In this document: positions 7,632 to 16,784 of the stretch, one piece after another
Layout: every line of letters starts with the position of its first letter
How positions within the stretch are numbered: the stretch's first letter is position 1
Notes under the pieces: model-generated
The model's database searches: none
Told to the model about the DNA's origin: nothing
What the model saw: the letters and a program-made list of their open reading frames with translations, nothing else
Assembly (NCBI RefSeq): GCF_022811665.1
Contig: NZ_CP094529.1
Span: forward strand, 1,550,001 to 1,614,000
Direction of reading: 5' to 3'
Length of the DNA: 64,000 bases
From: Chryseobacterium oryzae
GTDB lineage: Bacteria > Bacteroidota > Bacteroidia > Flavobacteriales > Weeksellaceae
Program-made: the position numbers and the translations under genes

Positions 7632-8599
7632 TGAAAAACGTATTTGTAACAGGAATTACAGGTTTGTTGGGAACCAATCTGGTTATTGATTTGTTGGAAA
7701 ATAATTATCAGGTAAAAGCATTATTGCGAGATGCAAATATTTACACAGAAATTAATCACCCCAATTTGCAACTTATCCAAGGTAGTCTTTTCGACAATAT
7801 TGAAAAATATTTGGATGACATTGATGTCTTCATACATATTGCCGCAGAAACCAACCAGAACATTACAAAATACCATTATTACAAAAAGGTAAATTGTGAA
7901 GCCACAAAACATTTGTATCTAAATTGTGTAAAATGCGGAGTAAAGAAATTTATTTTTATAAGCACCGCCAATACAATAGGTTATGGTTCTTTTGAGAAAC
8001 CCGGCAACGAAACTCATCAGATAAGAAAACCATTTACAAACTCCATGTATGCCCAAAGCAAATTAGAAGCGGAAGATTTTTTGTTATCTCAAACTAACAA
8101 GACAGAAACCATTATTCTCAATCCTACTTTTATGTTAGGTGCTTATGACAGAAAACCAAGTTCTGGGAAAATCATTTTAATGGGTTGGAAGAAGAAAATC
8201 ATTTTTTATCCACCCGGAGGAAAAAATTTTGTCAATGTAAAAAACGTTTCACAAGGAATTATCAATAGCATTCAATACGGAAAAAATGGTGAAAAGTATC
8301 TTTTAGCTAATGAAAACCTAACGTACAAAGAATTTTTTGAACGACTGAATAAAATCACAAACCAAAATCCGCTAATGATTAAAATTCCAAAAACAATATT
8401 GATTGCTATTGGATATTTAGGTGATTTGTGCAGGAAAGTGGGTATAAAAACAAACATCAGTTCTACGAATATGAAAACGCTTTGTATCACCAATTATTTC
8501 AACAATACAAAATCAACTAAAGAATTGAAAATAAACTACCAAAAAATTGATTCCGGAATACAAGAGGCTATTGAATATTTTGGAAAGTGTGGAAAATAG
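7631..8599 (+). CDS. NAD-dependent epimerase/dehydratase (extended SDR)
   Basis: The 322-residue product has the Rossmann motif TGITGLLG at residues 7-14, a catalytic Ser111 in IFISTANT, and the YxxxK pair Tyr140/Lys144. It resembles dihydroflavonol-4-reductase-like or 3-beta-HSD-like members of the extended SDR family; the true substrate is unknown. The frame is open further upstream, but the ATG at 7631 gives the canonical N-terminus and overlaps the preceding stop by one base. It probably acts in one pathway with the preceding SDR. Confidence 0.88.
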   Translation: MKNVFVTGITGLLGTNLVIDLLENNYQVKALLRDANIYTEINHPNLQLIQGSLFDNIEKYLDDIDVFIHIAAETNQNITKYHYYKKVNCEATKHLYLNCVKCGVKKFIFISTANTIGYGSFEKPGNETHQIRKPFTNSMYAQSKLEAEDFLLSQTNKTETIILNPTFMLGAYDRKPSSGKIILMGWKKKIIFYPPGGKNFVNVKNVSQGIINSIQYGKNGEKYLLANENLTYKEFFERLNKITNQNPLMIKIPKTILIAIGYLGDLCRKVGIKTNISSTNMKTLCITNYFNNTKSTKELKINYQKIDSGIQEAIEYFGKCGK

Positions 8600-8711
8600 T
8601 AACTTCTGCCAAAATAAACTTCAACTAACTAAAGTTTGTGACTTTCATTTTTATCATAATTTGCAAATGATATATGAAAATTACTTTTTTATTTTTGAAA
8701 AAAGCATATTA

Positions 8712-8748
8712 AAAAAAACAAAAAACGCACCTTAAAAAGATGCGTTTT
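8712..8748 (-). terminator. terminator of the pyr operon (after carB)
   Basis: Read on the minus strand, an 8-bp stem AAAACGCA/TGCGTTTT is followed by a long T-rich tail. It shares the core AACGCACCTTAA with the trxB terminator. Confidence 0.7.
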
Positions 8749-8769
8749 AACTATATTTTAACCTGAAAA

Positions 8770-11700
8770 CTACATCGTTTCCATCTTAAAGCTCATACTT
8801 TCAATAACTTTAAGAATTGCTTCTACCGTATCCATTGATGTTAAACAAGGTACACCATTTTCCACACTCATTCTTCTGATCTGGAAACCGTCTCTCTCAG
8901 ACTGTTTTCCTTTCGTCATGGTATTGACCACATATTGTACTTTTCCTTTTTGGATTAAGTCGATCAGGTTCACATCTTCCTCTCCTATTTTGTAGCCAAT
9001 TTTACAAGGAATTCCTTTTTCTTCGAAAAATTTTGCAGTTCCTTCTGTTGCCCAGATTCTAAAGCCAACTTCATGGAATCTTGATGCCAAATCTGCCGCT
9101 TCCTGCTTGTGCTTATCTGCTACAGTAAATAAAATTGAACCATGCATTGGAACTTTTCTTCCTGCTGCAACCAAGCCTTTATACAAAGCTTTTTCCAGAG
9201 TTGTATCTTTCCCCATTACTTCTCCTGTAGATTTCATTTCAGGGCCTAAAGAGATATCCACTTTCGTTAATTTTGAGAAAGAGAACACCGGAACTTTTAC
9301 GAAAACACCTTCTTTATTGGGAACCAATCCGTTTTTGTATCCTAAATCTGTCAGTTTTTGACCTAAAATTGCTTTTGTAGCCAAGTTTGCCATTGGAACA
9401 TCGGTAATTTTAGATAAGAAAGGAACGGTTCTGGATGAACGAGGGTTTACTTCAATCACATAAACATTTCCTTCAAAAAGAACGTACTGAATGTTCATCA
9501 AACCAATTACATTTAAACCTTTCGCCAGTCTTTGAGTATAATCTACCAAAGTATCTATTTCTTTCTGAGAAACATTTTGAGGAGGATATACGGCAATAGA
9601 ATCTCCGGAGTGAACTCCCGCTCTTTCAATATGTTCCATAATCCCTGGAATAATCACCGTTTCACCATCACAGATAGCATCTACTTCCACTTCTTTCCCT
9701 GTAATATACCGGTCTACCAACACAGGATGTTCCGGGCTTGCATCTACTGCAAACTCCATGTAATGAGCGAGTTCTGCTTCGGTGTACACAATTTCCATGG
9801 CTCTTCCGCCCAAAACATAACTTGGACGAACCAGCACCGGATAGCCAATTTCATTAGCGATAACAATAGCTTCTTCTTTCGAAGTTGAAGTTTTGCCTAA
9901 AGGCTGTGGAATACCCAATTCCTGAAGGGCTTTTTCAAATTTGTCTCTGTTTTCGGCTCTGTCTAAATCTTCCAGAGAAGTTCCCAAAATCTGAACACCG
10001 TAAGCCGCCAATTTATCTGCCAGATTGATTGCGGTTTGTCCGCCAAACTGTACTACAACACCTTTTGGTTTTTCGAGGTCGATGATATTCATTACATCTT
10101 CTTCCGTTAAAGGCTCAAAGTATAATTTATCTGAAATGGAGAAGTCTGTAGAAACTGTTTCAGGGTTATTATTGATAATGATCGCTTCGTAACCCATTTC
10201 TTTGATCGCCCAAACGGAGTGAACCGTTGCATAATCAAACTCAACACCCTGCCCGATTCTGATAGGTCCTGAACCCAAAACGATGATTTTTTCTTTATCG
10301 GAAACCACACTTTCGTTTTCTTCTTCGTAAGTTCCGTAGAAATATGGGGTTTCAGATTCGAATTCAGCGGCACAGGTATCTACCATTTTATATACAGGAA
10401 CTATTCCGTTTTCTTTTCTGAAATTGTACACTTCACGCTGAGAAACTTCCCAAAGATGAGCAATATTTACATCTGCAAAGCCTAATTTCTTAGCTTCTGT
10501 AAGTATTTCTTTACTGAATTTGTTTTCGGCAATTGTTTTTTCAAAATCAATCAGTTTTTTGATTTTCCAGATGAAAAATTTATCTATTTTGCTCCATTCT
10601 ACAATCTGTTCCCAGCTGTAACCTCTTCGCAAAGCATCACCAATGATGAATAATCTTTCGTCATCGCAAACTCTGATTCTTCTTTCGATTTCTTCAGTAG
10701 TTAAAGCTTCGGCCTGTTTTGTTTTTAAACCAATATGTCTGATGCCGGTTTCTAGTGAACGGATGGCTTTCTGTAAAGATTCTTCAAAGTTTCTTCCGAT
10801 TGCCATTACCTCGCCCGTTGCTTTCATCTGGGTTGATAATCTTCTGTCTGCAGTTTCAAATTTATCGAAAGGGAATCTAGGGAATTTAGTTACCACGTAA
10901 TCCAAAGCCGGTTCGAAACAAGCATAAGTCTTTCCAGTAACCGGATTCATAATTTCATCCAGTGTTAATCCCACAGCGATTTTTGCAGCAATTTTAGCAA
11001 TAGGATACCCTGTTGCTTTGGATGCTAATGCTGATGAACGTGAAACTCTCGGGTTTACTTCAATAATATAATAATCGAAAGAATGTGGGTCTAAAGCCAA
11101 CTGAACATTACAGCCTCCTTCAATTCCTAATGCTCTGATGATTTTTAGTGAAGCATTTCTCAAAAGCTGATATTCTCTATCTGAAAGCGTTTGTGAAGGT
11201 GCCACAACGATAGAATCTCCTGTGTGAACGCCCACCGGGTCTATATTTTCCATGTTACAAACCACAATGGCGTTGTCGTTGGCATCACGCATTACTTCAT
11301 ATTCAATTTCTTTGAAACCTGCGATTGATTTTTCGATAAGACATTGGGTAACAGGGCTATATTTTAAGCCTAATTCTGCAATTTCTTTCAATTCAGCTTC
11401 AGTGGCAGCGATACCGCCGCCAGTTCCACCCATCGTAAATGCAGGACGCACAATAACCGGGTAGCCAATTTCATCCGCAAAACGAATTGCTCCTTCCACA
11501 GTATTTACAATATCTGATTCGGGTACAGGCTCGTTTAATTCTCTCATCAGTTCACGGAACAAATCTCTGTCTTCCGCTCTGTTGATGGCTGAAAGTTTGG
11601 TTCCCAATACTTCCACTTTACATTCTTCAAGAATTCCTGATTTCTCAAGTTCTACCGCCATATTGAGACCAGTTTGTCCACCAAGAGTTGGTAAAAGTGC

Positions 11701-11952
11701 GTCAGGTCGTTCTTTTCTGATGATGTGACTTACAAATTGCAGCGAAATTGGTTCTATATAAACCTTGTCTGCAATTTCCACATCCGTCATAATCGTTGCA
11801 GGATTTGAATTAATCAAAATTACCTTGTAGCCTTCTTCTTTCAAAGACAAACAAGCTTGAGTTCCTGCGTAATCAAATTCTGCCGCCTGACCAATAATGA
11901 TAGGTCCTGAACCGATTACTAAAATTGTTTTTATATCTGTACGTTTTGCCAT
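8770..11952 (-). CDS. carB: carbamoyl-phosphate synthase large subunit
   Basis: CarB makes carbamoyl phosphate from bicarbonate, ammonia delivered by CarA, and two ATP, feeding both pyrimidine and arginine synthesis. The 1060-residue protein shows the duplicated architecture. Each half has a pre-ATP-grasp domain ([17 protein letters not shown] and [16 protein letters not shown]), an ATP-grasp core and a conserved EVNPR segment. A C-terminal MGS-like allosteric domain covers about the last 130 residues. Length is normal. The gene ends the minus-strand pyr operon and is separated from carA by an inserted four-helix-bundle gene. Confidence 0.98.
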   Translation of the reverse strand: MAKRTDIKTILVIGSGPIIIGQAAEFDYAGTQACLSLKEEGYKVILINSNPATIMTDVEIADKVYIEPISLQFVSHIIRKERPDALLPTLGGQTGLNMAVELEKSGILEECKVEVLGTKLSAINRAEDRDLFRELMRELNEPVPESDIVNTVEGAIRFADEIGYPVIVRPAFTMGGTGGGIAATEAELKEIAELGLKYSPVTQCLIEKSIAGFKEIEYEVMRDANDNAIVVCNMENIDPVGVHTGDSIVVAPSQTLSDREYQLLRNASLKIIRALGIEGGCNVQLALDPHSFDYYIIEVNPRVSRSSALASKATGYPIAKIAAKIAVGLTLDEIMNPVTGKTYACFEPALDYVVTKFPRFPFDKFETADRRLSTQMKATGEVMAIGRNFEESLQKAIRSLETGIRHIGLKTKQAEALTTEEIERRIRVCDDERLFIIGDALRRGYSWEQIVEWSKIDKFFIWKIKKLIDFEKTIAENKFSKEILTEAKKLGFADVNIAHLWEVSQREVYNFRKENGIVPVYKMVDTCAAEFESETPYFYGTYEEENESVVSDKEKIIVLGSGPIRIGQGVEFDYATVHSVWAIKEMGYEAIIINNNPETVSTDFSISDKLYFEPLTEEDVMNIIDLEKPKGVVVQFGGQTAINLADKLAAYGVQILGTSLEDLDRAENRDKFEKALQELGIPQPLGKTSTSKEEAIVIANEIGYPVLVRPSYVLGGRAMEIVYTEAELAHYMEFAVDASPEHPVLVDRYITGKEVEVDAICDGETVIIPGIMEHIERAGVHSGDSIAVYPPQNVSQKEIDTLVDYTQRLAKGLNVIGLMNIQYVLFEGNVYVIEVNPRSSRTVPFLSKITDVPMANLATKAILGQKLTDLGYKNGLVPNKEGVFVKVPVFSFSKLTKVDISLGPEMKSTGEVMGKDTTLEKALYKGLVAAGRKVPMHGSILFTVADKHKQEAADLASRFHEVGFRIWATEGTAKFFEEKGIPCKIGYKIGEEDVNLIDLIQKGKVQYVVNTMTKGKQSERDGFQIRRMSVENGVPCLTSMDTVEAILKVIESMSFKMETM

Positions 11953-11968
11953 TTTAATTTTTGATATG

Positions 11969-12394
11969 AGATGCTAGATGTCAGATTTCAGACTTTCCAG
12001 CGGTGTATTTTACTTTTTTAGATTAGATTTAAATGAATAAATCATTTTTTGAATTTCATTAAGATCTGATATTAGACTATTGACTTTTTCTGCATTTAGT
12101 AAATTTAATTCTCTTGTCAGAATTAATTGTGTCTGTAATTCAAAAGAGGAAGCATTTGCAATACCTAAAAAATGATAAAATTCTCTGTCATTATTTCTTC
12201 CTGCTCCTTCTGCAATATTTGACGGAATTGAAATTACACACCTTTTAATTTGAGAAATTAAACCAAATTTTTCATCTTTAGGTAACTCAGCACAAATTAT
12301 ATAGACTTTTTTTGCAAGTTCTATTGATTTCTGCCAAAATAATAATTTCTCAAAATTATGCATTGTAAAGTCTGTTATCTGATGTCTAATGTCT
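11969..12394. repeat. inverted-repeat-bounded insertion between carA and carB
   Basis: A 28-bp sequence at 11969-11996 and the reverse complement of 12367-12394 match at 21 of 28 positions, including AAAGTCTG at the inner end. They enclose the four-helix-bundle gene at 12010-12363. Each arm also contains internal near-repeats of the type GATGTCAGAT. The arrangement suggests a small inserted unit, but no target duplication was identified. Confidence 0.55.
12010..12363 (-). CDS. four helix bundle protein (S23/IVS family)
   Basis: The 117-residue protein matches the family first found in intervening sequences of 23S rRNA genes and related to the Avd accessory proteins of diversity-generating retroelements. 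Typical segments are FEKLLFWQKSIELA, the loop RCVISIPSNIAEGAGR, and REFYHFLGIANASSFELQTQ. The function of the free-standing proteins is unknown. No reverse transcriptase or variable repeat is nearby. The gene sits between carA and carB, with AT-rich flanks bearing imperfect inverted repeats, so it looks inserted into the operon. Confidence 0.88.
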   Translation of the reverse strand: MHNFEKLLFWQKSIELAKKVYIICAELPKDEKFGLISQIKRCVISIPSNIAEGAGRNNDREFYHFLGIANASSFELQTQLILTRELNLLNAEKVNSLISDLNEIQKMIYSFKSNLKK

Positions 12395-12404
12395 GGAATC
12401 TAAA

Positions 12405-13478
12405 TTACTTCTTAAAACCTTCCATCAATTCAATAAACTCATCAAATAAATAATTCGCATCTTCTGGACCTGGACTTGCTTCCGGGTGATACTGAACGGA
12501 GAAACAAGGATGAATTTTGTGTTTAAGACCTTCGTTTGTTCTGTCATTCAATGCGATATGGGTTTCAATTAAATCTGTTGCTTTAAGGCTTTCCTGATCT
12601 ACAGCATATCCGTGATTTTGAGAAGTAATAGCCACAGTATTTTTCTCTAAATCTAAAACAGGATGGTTTCCTCCTCTGTGACCGAATTTCAATTTAAAAG
12701 TTTTTGCTCCGCAAGCCAAACCGATAAGCTGATGTCCTAAGCAAATACCGAAAATAGGGACTTTTCCTAAAATCCCTCTGATCATTTCAAGAGCTTGTTG
12801 GTTATCTTCAGGATCTCCGGGACCGTTTGAAAGCATTACTCCGTCCGGATTCATCAGTAGAATTTCTTCTGCAGTAACATCCTGAGAAACAACGGTAATA
12901 TCACAATTTCTCTGAGATAATTCTCTGATTATCCCTAATTTAGAACCAAAATCTACAAGTACAACTTTAAGACCTCTCCCCGGATTTGCATAAGGCGTTT
13001 TAGTAGAAACCTGCTCTACCTGATTGGTAGGAAAGCTTGTTGATTTTAATTCTGAAACTACTGTGCTTTCGTCTGCATCAGCGTTTACGATTTTTCCTTT
13101 CACGACACCGTAATTACGCAGAATTCTTGTGAGTCTTCTGGTATCAATTCCTGAAATACCTGAAAGGTTTTTCTTTTTAAACAGTTCATCTAAAGTAATC
13201 TGAGTGCGGAAATTGGAAGGAAGATCACAAAGTTCTTTTATGATAAGACCTTTAATTGCCGGCTCAATACTCTCATAATCATCTCTATTAATGCCATAGT
13301 TTCCGATAAGCGGATAGGTCATGCAAACAATCTGACCGCAGTAAGACGGGTCAGAGATCAGTTCCTGATACCCTGTCATTCCGGTATTGAAAACCACTTC
13401 TCCTGCGGTTTCCAATTCTGCTCCGAAACCTTCTCCATGAAACACTTCACCGGACTCCAGTATTAATTTTTTCTTCAT
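12405..13478 (-). CDS. carA: carbamoyl-phosphate synthase small subunit
   Basis: CarA is the glutamine amidotransferase subunit that releases ammonia for CarB. The 357-residue protein has the N-terminal CPSase domain and a C-terminal class I glutaminase domain with nucleophile Cys246 in GICLGHQ and His331/Glu333 in YHPEASPGPED. Length is typical. It is transcribed between pyrB and carB on the minus strand. The ATG at 13478 starts the conserved N-terminus (LILESGEVFHGEGFGA). Confidence 0.97.
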   Translation of the reverse strand: MKKKLILESGEVFHGEGFGAELETAGEVVFNTGMTGYQELISDPSYCGQIVCMTYPLIGNYGINRDDYESIEPAIKGLIIKELCDLPSNFRTQITLDELFKKKNLSGISGIDTRRLTRILRNYGVVKGKIVNADADESTVVSELKSTSFPTNQVEQVSTKTPYANPGRGLKVVLVDFGSKLGIIRELSQRNCDITVVSQDVTAEEILLMNPDGVMLSNGPGDPEDNQQALEMIRGILGKVPIFGICLGHQLIGLACGAKTFKLKFGHRGGNHPVLDLEKNTVAITSQNHGYAVDQESLKATDLIETHIALNDRTNEGLKHKIHPCFSVQYHPEASPGPEDANYLFDEFIELMEGFKK

Positions 13479-13555
13479 TTTTAACTTTTATCTCTTAATT
13501 ATTTTTTTTGTACAATGTAGGTTGTAAAAAGTATAATGTATTCAACTTTACTTTT

Positions 13556-14452
13556 TTATAATGATTTAAAGGTATGCCCTACTTTTTCCAAAGCTTCCTT
13601 TAAAATTGCCATTCTTGCAAAAACGCCGTTCTGCATTTGCCTGAAAACCCTTGAACGGGCACATTCTACCAAATCGGTATCAATTTCTACTCCTCGGTTG
13701 ATGGGTGCGGGATGCATAATGATGGCTTCTTTTTTCATTGATTTTTCTCTTTCTTTCGTCAAACCATATTTTTTATGATATTCCGATGCAGAGAAACTCA
13801 TTTTAGAATCATGTCTTTCGTGCTGAATTCTAAGTAGCATCAAAACATCTACTTCTTTAATCAGTTCATCAACATTCAAATAAGTACCATTAATAAGAGC
13901 ACCTTCGTCAAACCATTGTTCCGGACCGGAAAAATATACTTTTGCACCCAATCTTCTTAAAGCTTCAGCATTAGAATTGGCTACGCGACTGTGCTTCACA
14001 TCTCCTACGATTCCTACTTTTAATCCTTCAAATTTCCCGAATTCCTGATAAATGGTAAGCAGATCCAGCATACATTGCGAAGGATGATTGCCGGTTCCGT
14101 CTCCTCCGTTGATGATCGGGATATTTATATTTTCAAGCTCATCAAAATACCTGTCTTTTTTATCTCTTATAACTACCAGATTCACCCCAATACTTTTTAA
14201 GGTTTTTACGGTATCATACAGGCTTTCACCTTTATTTACAGAACTGTGTGATGCATCGAAAGGAACAACCTGCAAGCCTAATTTTCTTTCAGCAATATCA
14301 AAACTGGTTTTTGTTCTTGTGCTGTCTTCAAAGAAAAGATTTGAACAGAAAACTTCGCCTTCAATTTTTGAAGTTTTTCCGTTGGCAAAACTGAGTGCCT
14401 CGGTTAGTATTTTATTGATCCTTTCTGTACTTAGTTCGGTAATCGTAAACAT
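13556..14452 (-). CDS. pyrB: aspartate carbamoyltransferase catalytic subunit
   Basis: PyrB condenses carbamoyl phosphate and aspartate to carbamoyl aspartate, the first committed step of pyrimidine synthesis. The 298-residue product has the carbamoyl-phosphate motif STRT (residues 44-47), the [10 protein letters not shown] region and the C-terminal MHPAPINRG. No regulatory subunit gene (pyrI) follows, so allosteric nucleotide control may be absent and expression control may matter more. The gene heads the operon pyrB-carA-carB and has a long structured leader with an attenuator-like terminator 21 bases upstream of its ATG. Confidence 0.96.
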   Translation of the reverse strand: MFTITELSTERINKILTEALSFANGKTSKIEGEVFCSNLFFEDSTRTKTSFDIAERKLGLQVVPFDASHSSVNKGESLYDTVKTLKSIGVNLVVIRDKKDRYFDELENINIPIINGGDGTGNHPSQCMLDLLTIYQEFGKFEGLKVGIVGDVKHSRVANSNAEALRRLGAKVYFSGPEQWFDEGALINGTYLNVDELIKEVDVLMLLRIQHERHDSKMSFSASEYHKKYGLTKEREKSMKKEAIIMHPAPINRGVEIDTDLVECARSRVFRQMQNGVFARMAILKEALEKVGHTFKSL

Positions 14453-14473
14453 AATATCTTAATTTTTGAACAT

Positions 14474-14500
14474 AAAAAAAGCGAAGAAACATCTTCGCTT
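14474..14500 (-). terminator. attenuator-type terminator in the pyrB leader
   Basis: On the minus strand, a perfect 9-bp stem AAGCGAAGA/TCTTCGCTT with loop TGTT is followed by a run of T. It sits between the leader ORF and the pyrB start. The TAA of the leader ORF lies at the base of the 5' arm, so a ribosome ending the leader peptide would cover that arm. Confidence 0.75.
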
Positions 14501-14570
14501 AAAATAAATAAATATCGTAAAGGGCGTCTTCGCCCGGTAATTCTAATGATATAAATACAGTGTTATTCAT
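14499..14570 (-). CDS. putative pyr operon leader peptide (23 aa)
   Basis: A 24-codon frame starts with ATG at 14570 and ends with TAA at 14499, starting MNNTVFISLE and ending ALYDIYLF. Its last codons are U-rich (CTT TAC GAT ATT TAT TTA TTT). It contains a GGGCG/CGCCC hairpin (14522-14535). Its ATG lies only 6 nt after the -7 box, so the transcript should be leaderless or nearly so. The layout (leader ORF, U-rich end, stop inside the terminator arm) is that of translation-coupled attenuation as known for E. coli pyrBI. The regulation is inferred; the ORF and hairpins are directly visible. Confidence 0.6.
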   Translation of the reverse strand: MNNTVFISLELPGEDALYDIYLF

Positions 14571-14576
14571 TAGGTG

Positions 14577-14608
14577 CAAAGATATAACAATTTTACAGAT
14601 TTACAAAA
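14577..14608 (-). promoter_or_regulatory. promoter of the pyr operon
   Basis: On the minus strand, TTTTG (14608-14604), a 19-nt spacer and TATCTTTG (14584-14577) match the Bacteroidota -33/-7 pattern. The predicted transcription start falls at or just before the leader-peptide ATG. Confidence 0.75.
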
Positions 14609-14665
14609 CAGAAACAAGATTTCATTAAAAAACATTAATCTCTCTTTATTTTGATTTATAAATCT

Positions 14666-14673
14666 TATTTTTG
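14666..14673 (+). promoter_or_regulatory. -7 box of the Lrp-type gene
   Basis: TATTTTTG matches TAnnTTTG, 18 nt before the ATG at 14692. A TTG at 14651-14653 is too close for a normal -33 box, so only the -7 box is supported. Confidence 0.5.
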
Positions 14674-14691
14674 TTTCCAACTCAGATTTAT

Positions 14692-15153
14692 ATGGATTTA
14701 AAAGACAAAATGATTCTCAGCATTATTCAGGAAGATTCAACCTATTCTGTAAAAGAAATTTCAGAAAAGATTGGTCTTACCTTTACACCAACGTATGAGC
14801 GAATTAAACAGCTGGAAAAAAATGGAATTATTGAGAAATATGTAGGTCTTCTTAACCGTGAAAAACTGGGTTTAAATATTGTTGTTTACTGTAATGTCCG
14901 TCTGAAAGAACAATCTAAAAAAGTATTGGAAACCTTCGAGAAAAATATCATGCAGCATGATGAAGTTCAGGAAGTTATTAGTCTTTCGGGGGAATATGAT
15001 TATATGCTCAAAATTATCGCAAAAGACATTAATTCTTATAATAATTTTACGGTAAATGTCATTTCAAATATTCCTAATATCGGGCAATATCACAGTTCTA
15101 TTGTGTTGCATGAGGTGAAGAAATCTACGAAGTTTAAGATTGATTTGGATTAA
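14692..15153 (+). CDS. Lrp/AsnC family transcriptional regulator
   Basis: The 153-residue protein has an N-terminal winged HTH (KEISEKIGLTFTPTYERIKQLEKNG) followed by the ligand-binding RAM/ACT-like domain (about residues 65-145, including EVQEVISLSGEYDYMLKI). These regulators form octamers and often respond to amino acids. The upstream in-frame TTG at 14671 would overlap the -7 box, so the ATG at 14692 is preferred. The gene lies between the divergent pyr operon and the convergent arginine operon. Control of either is plausible but unproven. Confidence 0.92.
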   Translation: MDLKDKMILSIIQEDSTYSVKEISEKIGLTFTPTYERIKQLEKNGIIEKYVGLLNREKLGLNIVVYCNVRLKEQSKKVLETFEKNIMQHDEVQEVISLSGEYDYMLKIIAKDINSYNNFTVNVISNIPNIGQYHSSIVLHEVKKSTKFKIDLD

Positions 15154-15218
15154 ATTTTTTTTTAAACATTATAGATGATTCTACTTCACTAAGCACATAA
15201 AGTTTTAGGTTAAAACCC

Positions 15219-16523
15219 TTATCCCAACAATTTGTTTTTCAGCTTATTAAACTGATATTCTATTTTATCTAGACAAAGATTTCCAATGCTTCCCTGATGA
15301 GTGTGGTTCAGATTGCCTGCTTTAAAATTAAACACATTATTTTCAATCTCCTGCCCTACTTTTACATAAGCATCACGGAATGAACTTCCGTTTTTTACTT
15401 CTTCATTAATTTTTTCTACACTGAAAAGGTACTGATACTTTTCATCTTCCAAAATCCCCTCTTTCACCTGAATATTTGGTAATGTATAGTTTAAAATCTC
15501 TAAACATTCTTTTAAGGAATCAATAGCAGGGAAAAGAATTTCTTTCGTAAGTTGCATATCGCGATGATAGCCTGATGGAAGATTGCCCGTTAAAAGCATA
15601 AACTCGTTGGGAAGAGCCTGGATTCTGTTGCATCGTGCACGCACCAGTTCGAAAATATCCGGGTTTTTTTTATGGGGCATAATGCTGCTTCCGGTGGTAA
15701 ACTCTTTCGGAAAACTGATAAAATCAAAATTCTGACTGAGATAAAGGCAAATATCATAAGAAAACTTCGCCAAAGTTCCTGCTAAAGCGGCCATTGCCAT
15801 TGCCAGCATTTTTTCAGATTTTCCACGAGTCATTTGGGCGTAAATCGAATTGTAATTCATGGATTGAAAGCCTAAACTTGTAGTTGTGCTTTCACGGTTG
15901 ATAGGAAAAGAAGATCCATAACCCGCCGCTGAACCCAAAGGATTCTTATTGATGATATTTTTTACTGACAATAGCATTTCCAGATCATCCGATAAAGCTT
16001 CTGCGTAAGCACTAAACCATAATCCGAATGATGAAGGCATTGCAATCTGAAAATGCGTATATCCCGGTAGTAAAACATGCTTGTACTGCTCTGCTAATCT
16101 GATCAACTGCTGAAAAAAATCGTTCGTTAAAGTGGTGATTTCCCGAATTTCGTCTAATAAGTAGAGTTTAATATCCAATAAAACCTGATCGTTTCTGGAT
16201 CTTGCAGTATGGATTTTTTTCCCGGTATCGCCCAATTGTTCAATTAAAATAGATTCTATTTGGGAATGAATATCTTCTGCATTTTTATCTATAACAAAAC
16301 TTCCTGATTCTATTTTGTTTAAAATTTCTTTCAGAACCGCTATGATCTGCTCAGATTCTTCATGAGAAATAATCCCGACTTCTGTGAGCATTTTACCGTG
16401 TGTCATAGATCCTTTTACATCATATTTTGCCAATCGTTCATCAAAATCCAGATCTTTGCCTACCGTAAATTTGTTAACTAATATATTGGTGGCATTGTCG
16501 TCTTTTTGCCATATTTTTTTCAT
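15219..16523 (-). CDS. argH: argininosuccinate lyase
   Basis: ArgH splits argininosuccinate to arginine and fumarate, the last step of the pathway. The 434-residue protein has the fumarase/aspartase superfamily signature GSSIMPHKKNPD and the N-terminal HTARSRNDQ region. It is the last gene of the minus-strand arginine operon. It is separated from argE by 261 bp that contain a large fold-back repeat, so its expression may depend on read-through or RNA processing at that element. The ATG at 16523 fits the conserved start (MKKIWQKDDNA). Confidence 0.96.
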   Translation of the reverse strand: MKKIWQKDDNATNILVNKFTVGKDLDFDERLAKYDVKGSMTHGKMLTEVGIISHEESEQIIAVLKEILNKIESGSFVIDKNAEDIHSQIESILIEQLGDTGKKIHTARSRNDQVLLDIKLYLLDEIREITTLTNDFFQQLIRLAEQYKHVLLPGYTHFQIAMPSSFGLWFSAYAEALSDDLEMLLSVKNIINKNPLGSAAGYGSSFPINRESTTTSLGFQSMNYNSIYAQMTRGKSEKMLAMAMAALAGTLAKFSYDICLYLSQNFDFISFPKEFTTGSSIMPHKKNPDIFELVRARCNRIQALPNEFMLLTGNLPSGYHRDMQLTKEILFPAIDSLKECLEILNYTLPNIQVKEGILEDEKYQYLFSVEKINEEVKNGSSFRDAYVKVGQEIENNVFNFKAGNLNHTHQGSIGNLCLDKIEYQFNKLKNKLLG

Positions 16524-16545
16524 AACTTTTCTTTAAAACATTATT

Positions 16546-16745
16546 TTTCTTTTGTCTTGAAACAAAAGAAACAAAAATTCAAGACTGGAAACTCCAGCTA
16601 AAAATTCTCAAAAATTCCTAAAAAATCTAAACTTGCGCAGATTGTAAATTGGTTCATTTAAGATTAATTTTTTCCCGCGCTACAAACAATAAATTTTTCT
16701 TAACGGAATTTTTGAGAATTTTCTTAACGCCTCCATTCCTCAGTC
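16546..16745. repeat. 200-bp fold-back repeat, copy A (argE-argH junction)
   Basis: The element begins with TTTCTTTTGTCTTGAAACAA, contains a perfect 18-bp inverted repeat (16601-16618 with 16705-16722), and ends with two TTCTTAACG motifs and an AGTC that pairs with the early GACT. A second copy is at 20977-21177: the first 40 bases are nearly identical, while the paired arms differ in sequence but remain complementary. It lies in an intercistronic region and has no ORF. Confidence 0.75.
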
Positions 16746-16784
16746 AATTTTAGAACTTCAAACTCCCAGCTTCCAGCTTTCAGC

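Noticed and set aside
9107..9361. Several plus-strand frames inside carB (such as this one)
   Set aside because: They are shadows of a well-conserved 1060-residue gene and have no independent protein features.
12010..12363. Diversity-generating retroelement accessory gene (avd)
   Set aside because: The protein family is related, but there is no reverse transcriptase, template repeat or variable repeat anywhere in the window.
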